Shown here piece after piece: positions 13,272-26,100 of a stretch of DNA of 64,000 nt. A model generated the notes under the pieces. The model saw only the letters and a list, made by a program, of their open reading frames with translations, did not search any database and was not told the origin of the DNA. The stretch spans positions 645,409-709,408 of the forward strand of contig NW_019091426.1 of assembly GCF_001949145.1 (NCBI RefSeq), in the 5' to 3' direction. The stretch's first letter is position 1. Every line of letters begins with the position of its first letter. The position numbers and the translations under genes are program-made. This stretch comes from Acanthaster planci (taxonomy: Eukaryota; Echinodermata; Asteroidea; Valvatida; Acanthasteridae).

Positions 13272-13333
13272 ACATGACATCTCTTGTCTCTGCACAGAGC
13301 AGGTGCTCTGTGCAGAGACAAGAGATGTCATGT
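13272..13333. repeat. Perfect inverted repeat, 30-bp arms, 2-bp spacer
   Basis: The left arm 13272-13301 and right arm 13304-13333 are exact reverse complements separated only by GG. The hairpin lies about 400 bp past the CUB-gene stop, likely within its 3' untranslated region. It could fold as a stem in RNA or extrude as a cruciform. Confidence 0.95.
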
Positions 13334-14445
13334 ATTTACATTTCCTTCTGTTTGCCTTCAGTGGAAGGTTACTTGTACATACAGCAAAAAATATAAACAA
13401 GAAATTAGCACTTTATTAGATGGCAAAATATTTTCTCATGCCATATTTTATGACTTGTTTTGTAACCAGACAATTTCAAATATGTATGAAGTGTACTTTG
13501 TGATGTAATCTGGGAGACCCTTCACATGTGGGAATTTGTCACTGTGTTATATAAATGTACATAAAATCAACAAAGACCCAGTGCTGTTGTCAAAACTGTT
13601 TTAATTCCCAATTCTAGGATGTCTGTAACTGGAGTTATGCTGTCACAATCAATCTGTAAAGTTCCAACAGAGAGGTTGATTTGAGTATTGTTGTGCCATA
13701 TGTATATTTCCACTTCAAGAAACGTTGACAAGGTGCATTAAAAAAACAAACAACTTTTATCAGCTCCATCCAGTGGCTATGTATTCATACTTCATAGGCA
13801 TTAGGAGTAGAATGAATAAGGATCATATGTTGCCGTGGTATGATCCCCCCATTGCATTATGCAAGTTTCAAATCTTTCTCCTAAAGGAGTCCCATTTATG
13901 GGTCAGGTTAAGGGCTTGAAGTTTAGAATGTTGAATACGAGAGTTGATTAATAACTCCAGTGAACAAAGACGTTCACAGACTGGATGACATCAAGGGGGA
14001 AGATGGATTACCCAGTCACTGGAACACTAGTTCGGCAGTCCAGTCATCTCAAGTTGGAATCCTTGGCAGTTTTTCTGCAGCTACGTGCTATGCCTGGTCT
14101 TTGAGGAACAGAGTTGAACAAAAGAACCATTTTTCCCAGGTCTTTGTATATAATCTCTCCTCAGTATGTACTAGTTGATTGGCCAGCATTCTATGCATGT
14201 CACCACTTTCTAAACTGTATTTTTGTAGAATTCTGCAAGTGGTTTAAAATTTGTCAATGTAAAAAGAGAAAAGTTTATTAGAAGAATGTGTCACGTTTTA
14301 ACACTTCCAAGTTGAGTAAATATTTCCAGTGTTATTTTTGTAGCGAAGATACTTTTTTGCATTGTAAACTTGATTAAAAACCACTAATTTTTAAAAAATG
14401 CCAATTCAAATCATTTGGTTAAAAATTTCTTTCAATCTGGTCTGG

Positions 14446-14491
14446 TAATGGGTCAGTTGGTCTGTCAATCGACAGACCAACTGACCCATTA
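14446..14491. repeat. Perfect inverted repeat, 21-bp arms, 4-bp spacer
   Basis: The left arm 14446-14466 (TAATGGGTCAGTTGGTCTGTC) and its exact reverse complement at 14471-14491 flank AATC. It is the second perfect hairpin downstream of the CUB gene and is unrelated in sequence to the first. Confidence 0.93.
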
Positions 14492-17136
14492 ATAGATTGA
14501 TTGATCAATTTAATAATTCAAATTCATCCATTGATTTATACACTCATGATCAATCAAGCAAGCAAGCAAGCGAGCAGTTCACATAGTGCTTGTTTCGAAG
14601 CATTGCATTTTGTGCATTTTAATAGGAAGCCATTTCAACTTTGCCAGCATCAGTAGAAGAATTCCACATTCATTTATGCTCAGTTACAAGTTATGTTTAC
14701 ATTACTGACAAAAAGGCTGACACGGAAAAAAAAAAGCGCGGTAATTACATGTCCGTACATGTAGGTCTCTCACAATGAAAATCACAATAGAATAGCAGTA
14801 GATACCTTTGAGCATGTCAAAACAAAAACTTAACAAATACATGTATCATCTTAAAATATTAAAGGGGGGTCGTGACACCAGAATATCCATTTCTTTGAAA
14901 CCGGGTATCACCTGGGATCATTTTTAATTAAATACTTACTAAAATTTTTAAGAAATCAAGGATGATAAAAAATACCAAAAACTGCAGATTGTATGGCACT
15001 GCTGCATATCATGAAAACCAATTACTTTATTTATGTATTTCATTAACACCTCCCCAAATTCGTACACTGCTTTTGCTGGGTAAGTTTCACATATACTATG
15101 TGTGAAAATATACGACCTCTTAAGAAACAAAGTTTATAAGACAATACTGTATCAGATCAAATGCTGAAATCTTGCAAATTCAGTTCAGGTTTGACGTCAC
15201 ACTTTAATTACATGCAATTTTTCCTACGGGAACCAGATGAAGATGACAGATTCAAACCTCCATGGGAAAGCATACATGTAACCAAAGCATGTCATCAGCA
15301 CACAGGCCAGTTAGTTGTAACCACAACCTGCACCCAGAGAGAATTGTAAACTTTACTGACCCTCAGTACATTGCACCTTTATCCCTTTAAGCAATATACA
15401 TATTCCATTTTATAATTACATAAAGTTTAGATGTGCATCAGACTCGATCTTTCGTTCTCCACAAGGCTGCATCTTTAACCATTCGTGCTGGGCCCATTTA
15501 TCCATGTTGATTCTGCTGGGCCGGGTGCCTTTTTATTTTTTTCTATTTTCAAAATTCTTCAAAAGTTCGTAACTTCATTTACTGGAAGCTTACACCCACA
15601 CGAATGACTGGTGGCCACTCTAATCTTACAGACAACATTTATTGACACCTAAGTATTTCAGCCATGCCTGCCGCCTTGCATTGAGCCCGGACTGTGCAAT
15701 GTTATGTAATTTTCTTTTCCCCAAAACTGGCACAGTGCATTGCTGACGTCTTTTCAATAGGGGCCAGATTAGTGTACAACTGTATTGTATCACTCATCCC
15801 TGGAGTGCTGGAGCGCTTTTGTCCCCGGTGGTAATCCACTCATGCTGAATGCCACAAACAGTGGTACAATCTTTCAAAACAATGATGGATTTCCTCCGCC
15901 ATTGACAACTGAAAAAATGTTGGCAATTCCCAGCAGCTCTGTCTTTTGTTCCGAGTACGGTCTTTTGTTACAAGGCCCAGCTCTTTTGTCCGATTTTGGG
16001 TTCCCCGGCTTCGTGTATAAAGCCTATGTGCCCGAAACCAGGTACCCCCCGCACAAAGTGGTTAAGTTGGGAGAAAATGAATCTGTTGCAGCCCTGGATT
16101 TGGGATGTGATACGTTGCCTCATTATTTTCAACCACATTTTTGCCTCTGAAGTTCGCATTGTCTTTACTTTGTGAAATTCTGAAAGACTTTGCTTCAAAC
16201 AACACGTGGTTCTGTCAGCAAGACTGGAAAGCCAGTTCAGGCCGAGTAGATTCAAATAATTGAATATTCAACTTTCTGTTCAATTGAAAGATCAAAAACT
16301 TGGTTATACCATGCCCCAAAAGCGGAAACAAAATGTGTATTTTTTGGGGTGGTCTACCTCATTGAGTTCCAGGACAGGGGTCCGTCCCCTAGTTGAAAAG
16401 GGCTGGGAGTCCAACTGATGTTCAGACCCAATTGGTGATGAATTGCCTTCACCTCAACCCTGCCAGATGCAGCACAGTGTATCAGGTGAATAAGTCTGAT
16501 GCACTGGGCAATCGACAGCAGCCAAACAAACTGTTCATGTTGAGACAATCGGAGCTAGTCCCAATGAACAATGCTACTGTTGGATCTTGTGGTGTCTGGC
16601 AACCACAGACTCCCAGGCTGTTTGGCCATGGGGAGGGTTGACCTGTTGGATCTTGTTACAACTGGGCAGGCAAGCCACTTTGACAAACGATGCAGTCTGA
16701 TATGTCTGGCAGAGTTTCCAGCCAAAGTAGGCTGGAGGTTGGAGGTTTATCCCAGCGAGATCACATACCATAAAAAGAAAAAAAAGGAAAACTTGAAAGA
16801 AATGTAACCTTTGACCTTACTACTGGGCATATGCAGTAGTTGCCAGTAAGTTTTACACCTTGAAATACACTTGTAGAATGCAATTTCCCCCTTTCATTTA
16901 ACTGATTTCTTCGTCCAAATACTCCATTTTGAAAATAAACACTTGAATATTCAATCATTGATTGAAGATTGAATATTCAATCATTGATTGAATATTCGAT
17001 CTTTCGAATATCTTGCACAGCCCTAAAACCAGCGTAAATGAGGTCCCCTGCACTGTTTACTGTACTGTTGGCATTTTCAAGCATACTGCTCACTCTTTTT
17101 ACAATAACTGCTGACGTTTTCTTTCACTTGGCTGCT

Positions 17137-20100
17137 TCAGTTGGCCTGTGCAGTGATTAGACTTGTCTCCAGCTCCTCCTCTGTGTCTGATTTTGTGCCC
17201 CTCACCTCCGAGTACCACTGGTTTGCTAGGTGGCGCATCTGAATTCTCCCATCCGTTACTTCCTGCAAGAGACGGACAGATGAGAGAGGTTTACTCTGAA
17301 CATATCTGCTCTCGGTGAAATAAGACTGAGATCAGATGCATTTCGGTGCATTTTGGTGCTGGTATTAAAAGTGACAAAATGATTTTCCAGCCTCTAACAA
17401 AGGTTAAAGATAAGGTTTACATACAAAATTGAAGAAAAGTTGCACTGTTTAATGGCTCCAAGCACAAGAAGTACTGTCACCCGGGTAACTATTTCCCCTT
17501 GGGTTGACAACTGGTGGCAACATTTTTGGACACTTGTTAGTTGACAGATGGCATTCCATGCACTACAGAAAAGAAGTACTTTATCGCAGGGCTGCCAAAT
17601 ACGAGAGAGAGCTGAGAGTGAAAAATGGGGCGGGGAGAACAGCTGGAAGGATGGGGGGGTGGGAACGGAGGTGGGGATCCCAAGGTAGAGCTTTTGCCTC
17701 TTTAAGCTTTAATTTTTCATCGGGTGCAGTGACAGCCAATCAAACTGATCATTCTTTACCAGACAGACAACATTTGTGTTTTGATTACTTTTAATAGTAG
17801 AGACGCAACAATCAGTTTTTAGCAAATTTCTTGTTTTAATTTTTTTTCTAATTTAGTTCAGCTTTCTGAGCATAAGAAATGCCACATGGGTGTGAGAGTA
17901 TGAAACGCACGAGTTTCTTGCTCAAAAAGTGAGTTTGCAATCCTGTACCCATTATGCCACTGCTATTTCCATATTCATACCTGTGGAGGCAGAATCCAGG
18001 CGGTCTGCCCAGCCTTTCTGTTGCTCTCGGCTGGGCTGGGTGCTTGCGCCTGCAGGTCTCAGGCTACGACCAAACTGTGACCCTTTCAAAAAACCACTCT
18101 CTCACCTTGTTTGTCAGTCGTCGGGTGAAGAACGGCACAAAGTACTTGGTGTCCCACCTGACGAAGCCCGTCAGGTGGGGTTTGACGTAGTTGACCTCGT
18201 ATTCTTCCTCCGTCAGCTCAGACAGGTGCTCAGTGTCAACAGCGCTTCCCTACAAGCAGAGCACGAGAAAGTAATAATCCTTTGGTCTAGAAATTGCCTC
18301 AACGTGTCTCATTTGTGGAGCCAGCGATTTCGACCAAGTGTCCCCCACTGAACTGACGCATGGTCCTCTCATAGACTCATTTCACCTGCTGCCACATACG
18401 ACCACAAACGTACTGCTGAAAGTCTGCTGTAAGGCAGACCTTAGTCAGACAGCAGGGAACAGATAACCATCACTGTACACAGCAGTCAATGAAATGTCAA
18501 AAGCTACGGGGCCATTTTCCTGTTGTCATGTAAGATGTCGGTCACCGTCGTTACTTATGACAATAACGGCACCCAGCAAGCTCCAGATGTTCCCACTAAT
18601 TTCAACAGTCTTCTGAACGGTACAGGACAACACCACATGGGAACAAAATGCTACACATTTAGGAAACACACTTGTATTTTTTCACTGTAACCATCATTTG
18701 GGAACTCACCAAGTCTTCTGTTTTGCTCAGTGTGACTTCCTTCTTGGGTTTGCCTGACTCTGGTCCAATGAGCTGTGAAATGAGAGAGTGGGAGGGAGGG
18801 TGTGCTGAGAGATATGACCACCAAGGAAACAGACAACGAACTCAGACCACCAAGGAAACAGACAACGAACTCCGGTCAGAATCAAGTAAGGGTGGACTAG
18901 CCAAGAGACCTGTGATTACTAATTTCTCTCAATGTCTTGATCTTGTATTTAAGTCTACAACTAATCTCTATAACAGCAATATTTATCCTGTCACAGTTAC
19001 ATGCGTTGCAAAACACGTCAGCTTCTCCATGACAAGACTTTGCAATAAAGGCCCATTTGTATTCGTCCTTGAACTTCTGCTCACTTGTTGCCACTGAGCA
19101 AAACAAGTCCAGTTGCTCACCAAATATCCAAGAATCAAATCCTTGAAAGTCCTCCATTCTGGTCAACTTTAGCATGATCACGATGTTCGACACACATGTG
19201 TACGATATCGGTACATGTACAATGCATGGTTGTACACAATCATGTTGCATATGAAGCGCAATCCTGCCTATTCACCCCCTGTTCATCACTGCGTTAATTG
19301 GGGCGAACGGATGATTCAACCACACTGGTTTCTACTGCTACTCACGCAGCTTGTATGCACAAACTGCGGGATGCCAGCAACACATTTCTGACGAGTGCTT
19401 TACAAGGCCGGCTCCATGCTAGCTTACGTAGAGTTTATACACAACTGTATGGTTTTTTTACCTTTGAGTTGGAAATCGTAAAAATCTTAGTCTGGTTTGT
19501 ACACTCGTAAACGGACTAAACATATCGTAAAAATTACGCCTAAATCGTACAAGTTGGCATCTGTGCTATAATGACTGGGTAGTGTGGTGTCCGGACTGCT
19601 CAGCACAAACAAATGAGGCCTCCGTGGCTCAAATTCTTGGGCATCCAAAGATGGCTCCCACCAAATTCAGAGCCGCATAGCCCACTTTATAATGTTTGGA
19701 TTTCTCCACATTTTCGAGCAGCATCCAGTGATAAATGAGTGATTCAGGGTCAGATATACAGGAATTTTCTTGGAAATAACCGACGTAAATGAAAGTAAAC
19801 TGAATCTGCATGAAATGACCTGTACAGTCCTGAGGCCAAAGCCCACTGTGATTAAGATTTTAAATCTCCTAGTGAGACTTTATTAAGTGTGTCAGCACAT
19901 TTAGGCATCCAAGATGGCATTTTGTGACTTCTGTCCCTCTGCCTTGACACGCTATCCATTCTTTCCTACGATGGACCTCGAGCCGGACCAAGAGGGGGTG
20001 TTATTTAGCAACGGAGGCTCCTTTGGTACTAACTGCGCGTCGCTAGTTCACAAACGACTAGGAGATGCAAGCATTGCAGTTACATCGCTACCAACAAAAT

Positions 20101-23100
20101 GAACACTCCTGACCAACGCGGCTCCGTTCAACTGATGAGGGGGGCCTTCTGCACGAGGCAGATACTGACAGCTCCGAGACAAAGAGCCAGAAAATCTTAG
20201 TCAATGAAAATTCCAGAGGAAATGTTTCTACCTTTAATACGGGCATGGTGAGACCCCCAATGAAGACCACTGTAAACAGCACAACGATGAGGGTTGTGGT
20301 TACCAGCACGTGTCTGGTCCGGTTACCAAACATTAAATGGAGACTCAAGGCATAGGCGATGGCTCCCCGCAACCCTGGTTACAGCAGAGACATAAAGTTA
20401 CCAGGGTTTCAGCCGAACGGATAACTGGGCAATTTTTGGACACCGTTATGTTGTTATGCCAATGAGAACGAACAAATGTACAACGATGATGACAATATAT
20501 TTGTTTTTTTGTTTCAAAATTACGAATCAAACATTTCCTTTTCAATCACTCCAGCTTACTTACCGCTGAACCACATGACCAGCTGCATTTTCATTGTTAT
20601 CTTATGTTCTCGGAACTTGTTGCAGAGAAATGACAGTGGAAAGATGTTGAACGCCCTGCCTATCAAAATCAGGATCTTGAATTGAAAAAAAAAATGGAAA
20701 AATAGATGTTTCATTTTAGTCAAAATCAAAGAGATACACATACATGTTCATAATTTGCATCTGCTTGAATGTTATTTATATTCTCAGAGAAGTAAAAGCA
20801 AGTTGAAATATTCAGAAACTAATCTGGTAAAGTTTATGCTTAGAAAACACTCCACTTTACAAGGAAACTGTGCTAATCCCTGTTTACTTTCCTGGTGTGG
20901 AGTCGGTGTACTTCTACTCATGGCAAGCTAAGAGCACCCAATTAAAGTCTGTGCCCAACTAGCGTCAAATTCAGGCTTTACCATGAGGCCTCCTTTTCCA
21001 CTTTCAGACACAAGTGGGACTGTGCTCAGGTTTTTCCCCTTTCCAAAGCAGACACTTACCAATGTCCAAATGATAAAAGCTGGCTGGAAATCGTGATTGA
21101 AAGTTGGAATGGCAAGTCCCAGATACACAAACACACAGGTCTCTGAAAAGTGTAAGAAAAACATCTTCAAAACTACCCTGAAAAGTTTCTGGTCAAATCA
21201 AAATGGATACAAAAAAAATTGACAAACTTTGAGCAGTGCACCGGCCAATAAATTGGTGGGCCCAAGGTGGCCGTATCCATGGCAAATATCTAAGTGTTTT
21301 GGTACGGTTTATGCTCAAATATTTGCTCAAATTTTTGCAGCAACTATCTTGGAACTGTAGTTTTGTTTTGTTTTTTGAGGCTGAAGTGAAGCAAAATCTT
21401 GCAAATGCTTCTTTCTTAAGTTTTTTGAAACCACAAACAATTTCGATTTCGTCCACTGGCATACCTGCCATGAAGGCCAGTGTGCGGAACGTCTGCTGAA
21501 CGTTAATCTGCGTGACAGGAGATAGGTTGTGGTGGGTGTAGTGAGACATGGCGATACCGCAGAACAGAATAGCCATGATGCCTGTCCAGGGGAAGAGAAA
21601 GAAATCTCCATTTAAGCAGCATTGCTAGAATTGATTTTTTGAAATTTAGTACGGCAAGAAAGATGCACGGAAATTGTACTGGTACGGCAGTATCCAACCG
21701 CCGTGTTCAACACTTGCAGCTGTGGCTAGGCGTAGCACTTGTGTCCATGGAGACCACTGGCTTAGTGGCTGCATCCACTTCCACATAGATGATTATTGTA
21801 TTCTAAGCTGTAGCCACTTGATTTGGACACAAGCCGAGTGAATAAGAGACCCCTTTGGAACAGTGCTTACAGTTTTCATGTTATGCTACAGCAAGTACAA
21901 CATGTCTGCTATAAACAGTTAAACAACGCCATGAAATTTGGCCCAGTTCACACTGAGAAAGTGAAGACCAATATGGGTAGTCAAACCGTTTGCAAGAGCT
22001 GAACACATTTCAGCTCTGGAAAATGATGTGAATACTTTATCCCATCAAAACCTCATTCATGCTTGCTTTCGAGGAGGGTGCAGATCAATCTTCACAGCAA
22101 GATGCATAACTGTGTTTATGGCCAAGCCTCAGACCGAGTAAGAACGCAAGGGGATGCCCGGTATGCTCTGTGAAAAGGGTTAGGTGGTACAGAGTCAGGG
22201 CCTTACCAGAGAGTTTAAGTCCCTCCGAGAGAACATATGGCAAGTAGGAGAAGATGAGCATGAAGCCAAACTCCAAGGAAGGGGTCTTCCGAAGGTCAAT
22301 ATGCTTCAGGAGGTATGGATGAGTCAAGGTCAAAGGTAGAAGGTCATGCCAGCATTTTAGACATGTATAACAGAAACACAATTTGCCATAACAAAGACAA
22401 ACTTCTATCACATCAAACTAGCATGACTACATCTCGTCATATTACACAAAACACAGCATGGTTCAACATTGTACACAAACTTTCAAAATGTTGGGGCTTG
22501 AAATATCCCAGAGCAGCTTCGTACTTTCCTGTTGCTGCAAATGTCATCTGATTAACACTGAACAAATAACAGATATACACTACTCCAGAAATACTGAGAA
22601 CACTGAGATAACATCACACCAGCTGGCAAGTTCCTCTGAATAGAGATCGATGCAAATAATTCATAACACAGAGTCAACACTAAGTTTACACCAAGTAAAA
22701 GCCACACTTTTAGCCTTGTAATCAGACTGCATGCCTGGATCTACACTGATCTCCATGCAAACAATACCACAGGTTTATTTAAGAAAAAACAAGGATTCAG
22801 ATCCCCGCACAGCAACTAGCTAACACCAAGTTAACACCCAATCTACACTGAATATACCAGGCCTTGACAATGACACAGGCATGTACAAACACCAAATTTA
22901 CACTGATCTCCTCTCCAAAAGGATATCAAGGCACTGATGAGACCAATGATAGTTCCGATGGCAGCCGACGCAGAGAACATCAGGCAGAACGAGCCCACAG
23001 CATAGCCAAAGGCCTCACCGGAGGTTACGTTGGCCATTTCCTTGGAATTCAGCATGATGACGGTGCTGAAGAAGGAAAAAGATGAGATCTGTAAGTATAA

Positions 23101-26100
23101 GCCTCAAAAAATTCTCAAAGATCAAGAAAAGTTTGGAAGGATTTTGCAGGACTAAAGAAGGTCATGTCCAGTCATTATTGCCTTGCATAGGGTTCAATAC
23201 CCTGGAGTTACAACAAATGCCTGAACTGCAGTGGACGTGAGTAGGGCTCCTAACAGATAACTACTAATAGAGTCGAAATTGAATAAATTTTTTCTATTCC
23301 CTACAGACTCTGTCCAAACCACTCTAACAAATACATAAATTGAAGATCTTCACTGCCAATTTATGAACTTGGTACTCAAGTACTCACTCAGTGAGGAGAA
23401 AAGGAAGCAAAACGACAACTGAATACAGTAGCTGCCATGTGCCCACACTTGGCTATATTTCTGTGTATGAAGCCCAATCCGCCAAGGTTTGTACACATTC
23501 AAACGAAAATTAGTGAGCAAAAGAACACTCAGCCCCGCTGGTTTCATTGGCATAACCATTTTATTGGAATACATCCTCACTCTGACATGACAATGGAGAC
23601 AGCATCATTCAGTATGCTCTCGCCGAAGACCAACATGTTAAGCAGTGGATGGACATCGATGGCGGAGAAAATAGCCAACGTTGCAACAGGGTCAACTGCT
23701 GAGATCAAGGAGCCAAAGGCAAAGCTCTCAACCAAGTCCAATTTGTAGGCTACGGAAGCCTGAAAATGCAAATGTAACATCACACTGAGGTTTCATGGCC
23801 CTGACTTGTGAGCAAATCTTTAGAGGATGTAACATGCAATCACAAGTCATACAATTAATTGAAGTCACAGTAAATAATCAACAGTCAACACAGGCAATCA
23901 CAAGTCATCACAAGCAATTACAAGTCATCATAAGCAATCACATGTCATAATAAGCAATCACAAGTCATCACAAGCAATCCCAAGTCATCATAAGCAATCC
24001 CAAGTCATCATATGCAATCATACACCATTACAAGCAATCACACACCATTACAAGCAATCACAAGTCATCATAAGAACTTATAAGTCATCATAAGCAATCA
24101 CAAGTCATCATAACCAATCTCACGTCACCATAAGCAATCCAAAGTCATCATAAGCAATCACAAGTCATCACAAGCAATCACAAGTGATCATAAGCAATCT
24201 AAAATCATCAAAAGCAATCACAAGTCATCTCAAGTTTTTACAAGTCATCTTAAAAATACCACAAGCAATCACAAGTCCCTTCAAGTCATGATAAGTCATT
24301 CCAATTTACAAATCCATAAAAACTCCTCATAATTTCCCAATCGTATATTTGAACAAGTTTACCACAAGTCCATCACGGGTCTATCACACATTATGCAGTT
24401 CAAATAAAGTCACCAGCGATTAAAACCAACTATGACAAAGACATTCACCATTGGCCTATTCTGCTTAAGTGGTATTCTCAAGCGACCTGAAAATTGACTC
24501 ATTTCAACTGCAAGGAGTTACAAATAAATGGAGATACAGACTTTTTTCATGAGACACAAGGACTTTGAAGGCAAGATGGAAAATCTAAGCACATTTCTTT
24601 ATATCTGGACTTCTTCAGACATTGACTTCAGGGGCCTTGTCGGTCCATGCTCTGTGGTGTATGTAGTCATGAACAAACAAGTTCCTTACATACCTGACCA
24701 AGTAGATAGATGCCTCCTCCAACCACGCTGGCTGATATGACTGTCCCAAAAATGGCAAACACCATGATGGAGCCAATATTCTGGAAAAAATTACCCTACA
24801 GAGGGAAAAATTATGAAATAGTTCATTCCACATGTAAAAAAAGAGAGTTCATGTCAAATGCTTTGCTCAATTTAATTCCATTCGTTATTCATGGGTTATG
24901 AAAAAAATTGGTGAGTAAAACGTGAAACGAATTAATTTTGTGAATTTGTCGAAGTTGAATATTGCTGGTTATGGGTGTAGCTCAATATTGAGCGATCCCC
25001 TGCTCTCACCTTGTGCAACGAGTAGCCCGACTCAAAGATGATTGGAGGGAGAAGGATAAGAAAGAACATGGTGGGATCCATCATCTCGTAGTCCTGCAGA
25101 ACGACAAACAAACAACAATCAAATTAAACAAAAATGACTATGACAGGATGTGAACCTCTAACCTCCAGAAGGTACCACCAGTGCTTTGCAAACTGCGTTA
25201 TAAACATTCTGTCTGTTGTCCATTATACATCTAATTCTTCTGTTACGTAATGAGAAGCCACCAGTAAGGAGAACATTCTCCAGGGGTGAGGTTGGAAGAA
25301 AATGAAAAATCCACAAAATAATCAACAGAAGATTTGCGGGCCCTTCAGCAGCATAGGGTCTGCCTGAAGGCATCCCTTAAAAACCCTTAATTGTAAACTC
25401 GGGATTTCCAGATTTTAAAAGAGGTTGTTTGAACAATCCTGAAATCAACAAAATAATCAACAGTAGATTTGAGGGCCCTACAACAACATAGGGTCTTTCG
25501 TATACACTCATGTCTGCCTGAAGACATCCCTTAAAAACCCAATTTATTGTGTTCTGGGTTAACTTTTGTACGTAAAAGCACCCTAATTGTAAACTCAGGA
25601 TTTCCAGATTTCAAAAGAGGTTATTTGAACAATCCTGAAATCAACAAAATCCTGATGAAAAATAAAAGAAATCAGGAGAATTCCTCACAAACCTCAACAC
25701 TCCGATGCTTGGAACAAAATGCTTCGACTTATCTGTGACTGGGAAAATGTTCCAGAAAATCCAACAAAAAGTAGGAATCCAGACCAATTGAAGCATTTAA
25801 AGAGCACCTCGAAGGAAAACATGTTTTCTCTGATTTTATCTGTTCAAATAAATATGGAAGCATCCAAATCGAACGCAGAGTCATTCGTCTTCAGAGCTCA
25901 ACTATAACAAGTTAAAAAAGATTTTTTTCTGTTCATGCCAAGATGCAAATTCTGAATGTAGATTGCGTCATGCGGAGAAAACAGAAAAAACAAGGGGAAC
26001 CCTCGCCCTGTGTTCATAGTGGATAAACCCTCGTGCATGCCAAACAATGCAAGTAGAGGTGCTCTTCAAAATGGCCAGCACTAACCCAGCAGGATGTGGG

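Larger units (their letters stand above)
12882..17136. other. Convergent intergenic region between CUB and NHE8 genes
   Basis: This 4.3 kb holds the 3' untranslated regions of two genes facing each other. No protein domain was recognised; the longest open frame (15785-16150, 121 codons) matches nothing I know. It contains two perfect hairpins (13272-13333, 14446-14491), a short GCAA run near 14555, and repeats of ATTGAATATTCAATCATTGA type near 16930-17000. Confidence 0.6.

Noticed and set aside
15785-16150. 121-codon plus-strand ORF between the CUB and NHE8 genes
   Set aside because: No domain, leader or splice context recognised; consistent with chance in a 4-kb interval, though not excluded as a small gene.
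22843-22926. Continuing NHE8 exon 7 past 22927 to a GT donor (reads SFWRGDQ)
   Set aside because: This would insert residues into a conserved helix junction and leaves exon 8 without an in-frame AG acceptor; the AT–AC solution fits both ends and the branch site.
23836-24262. CRISPR-like array
   Set aside because: The 20-bp units are contiguous with no unique spacers, and the context is a eukaryotic intron; it is a minisatellite.
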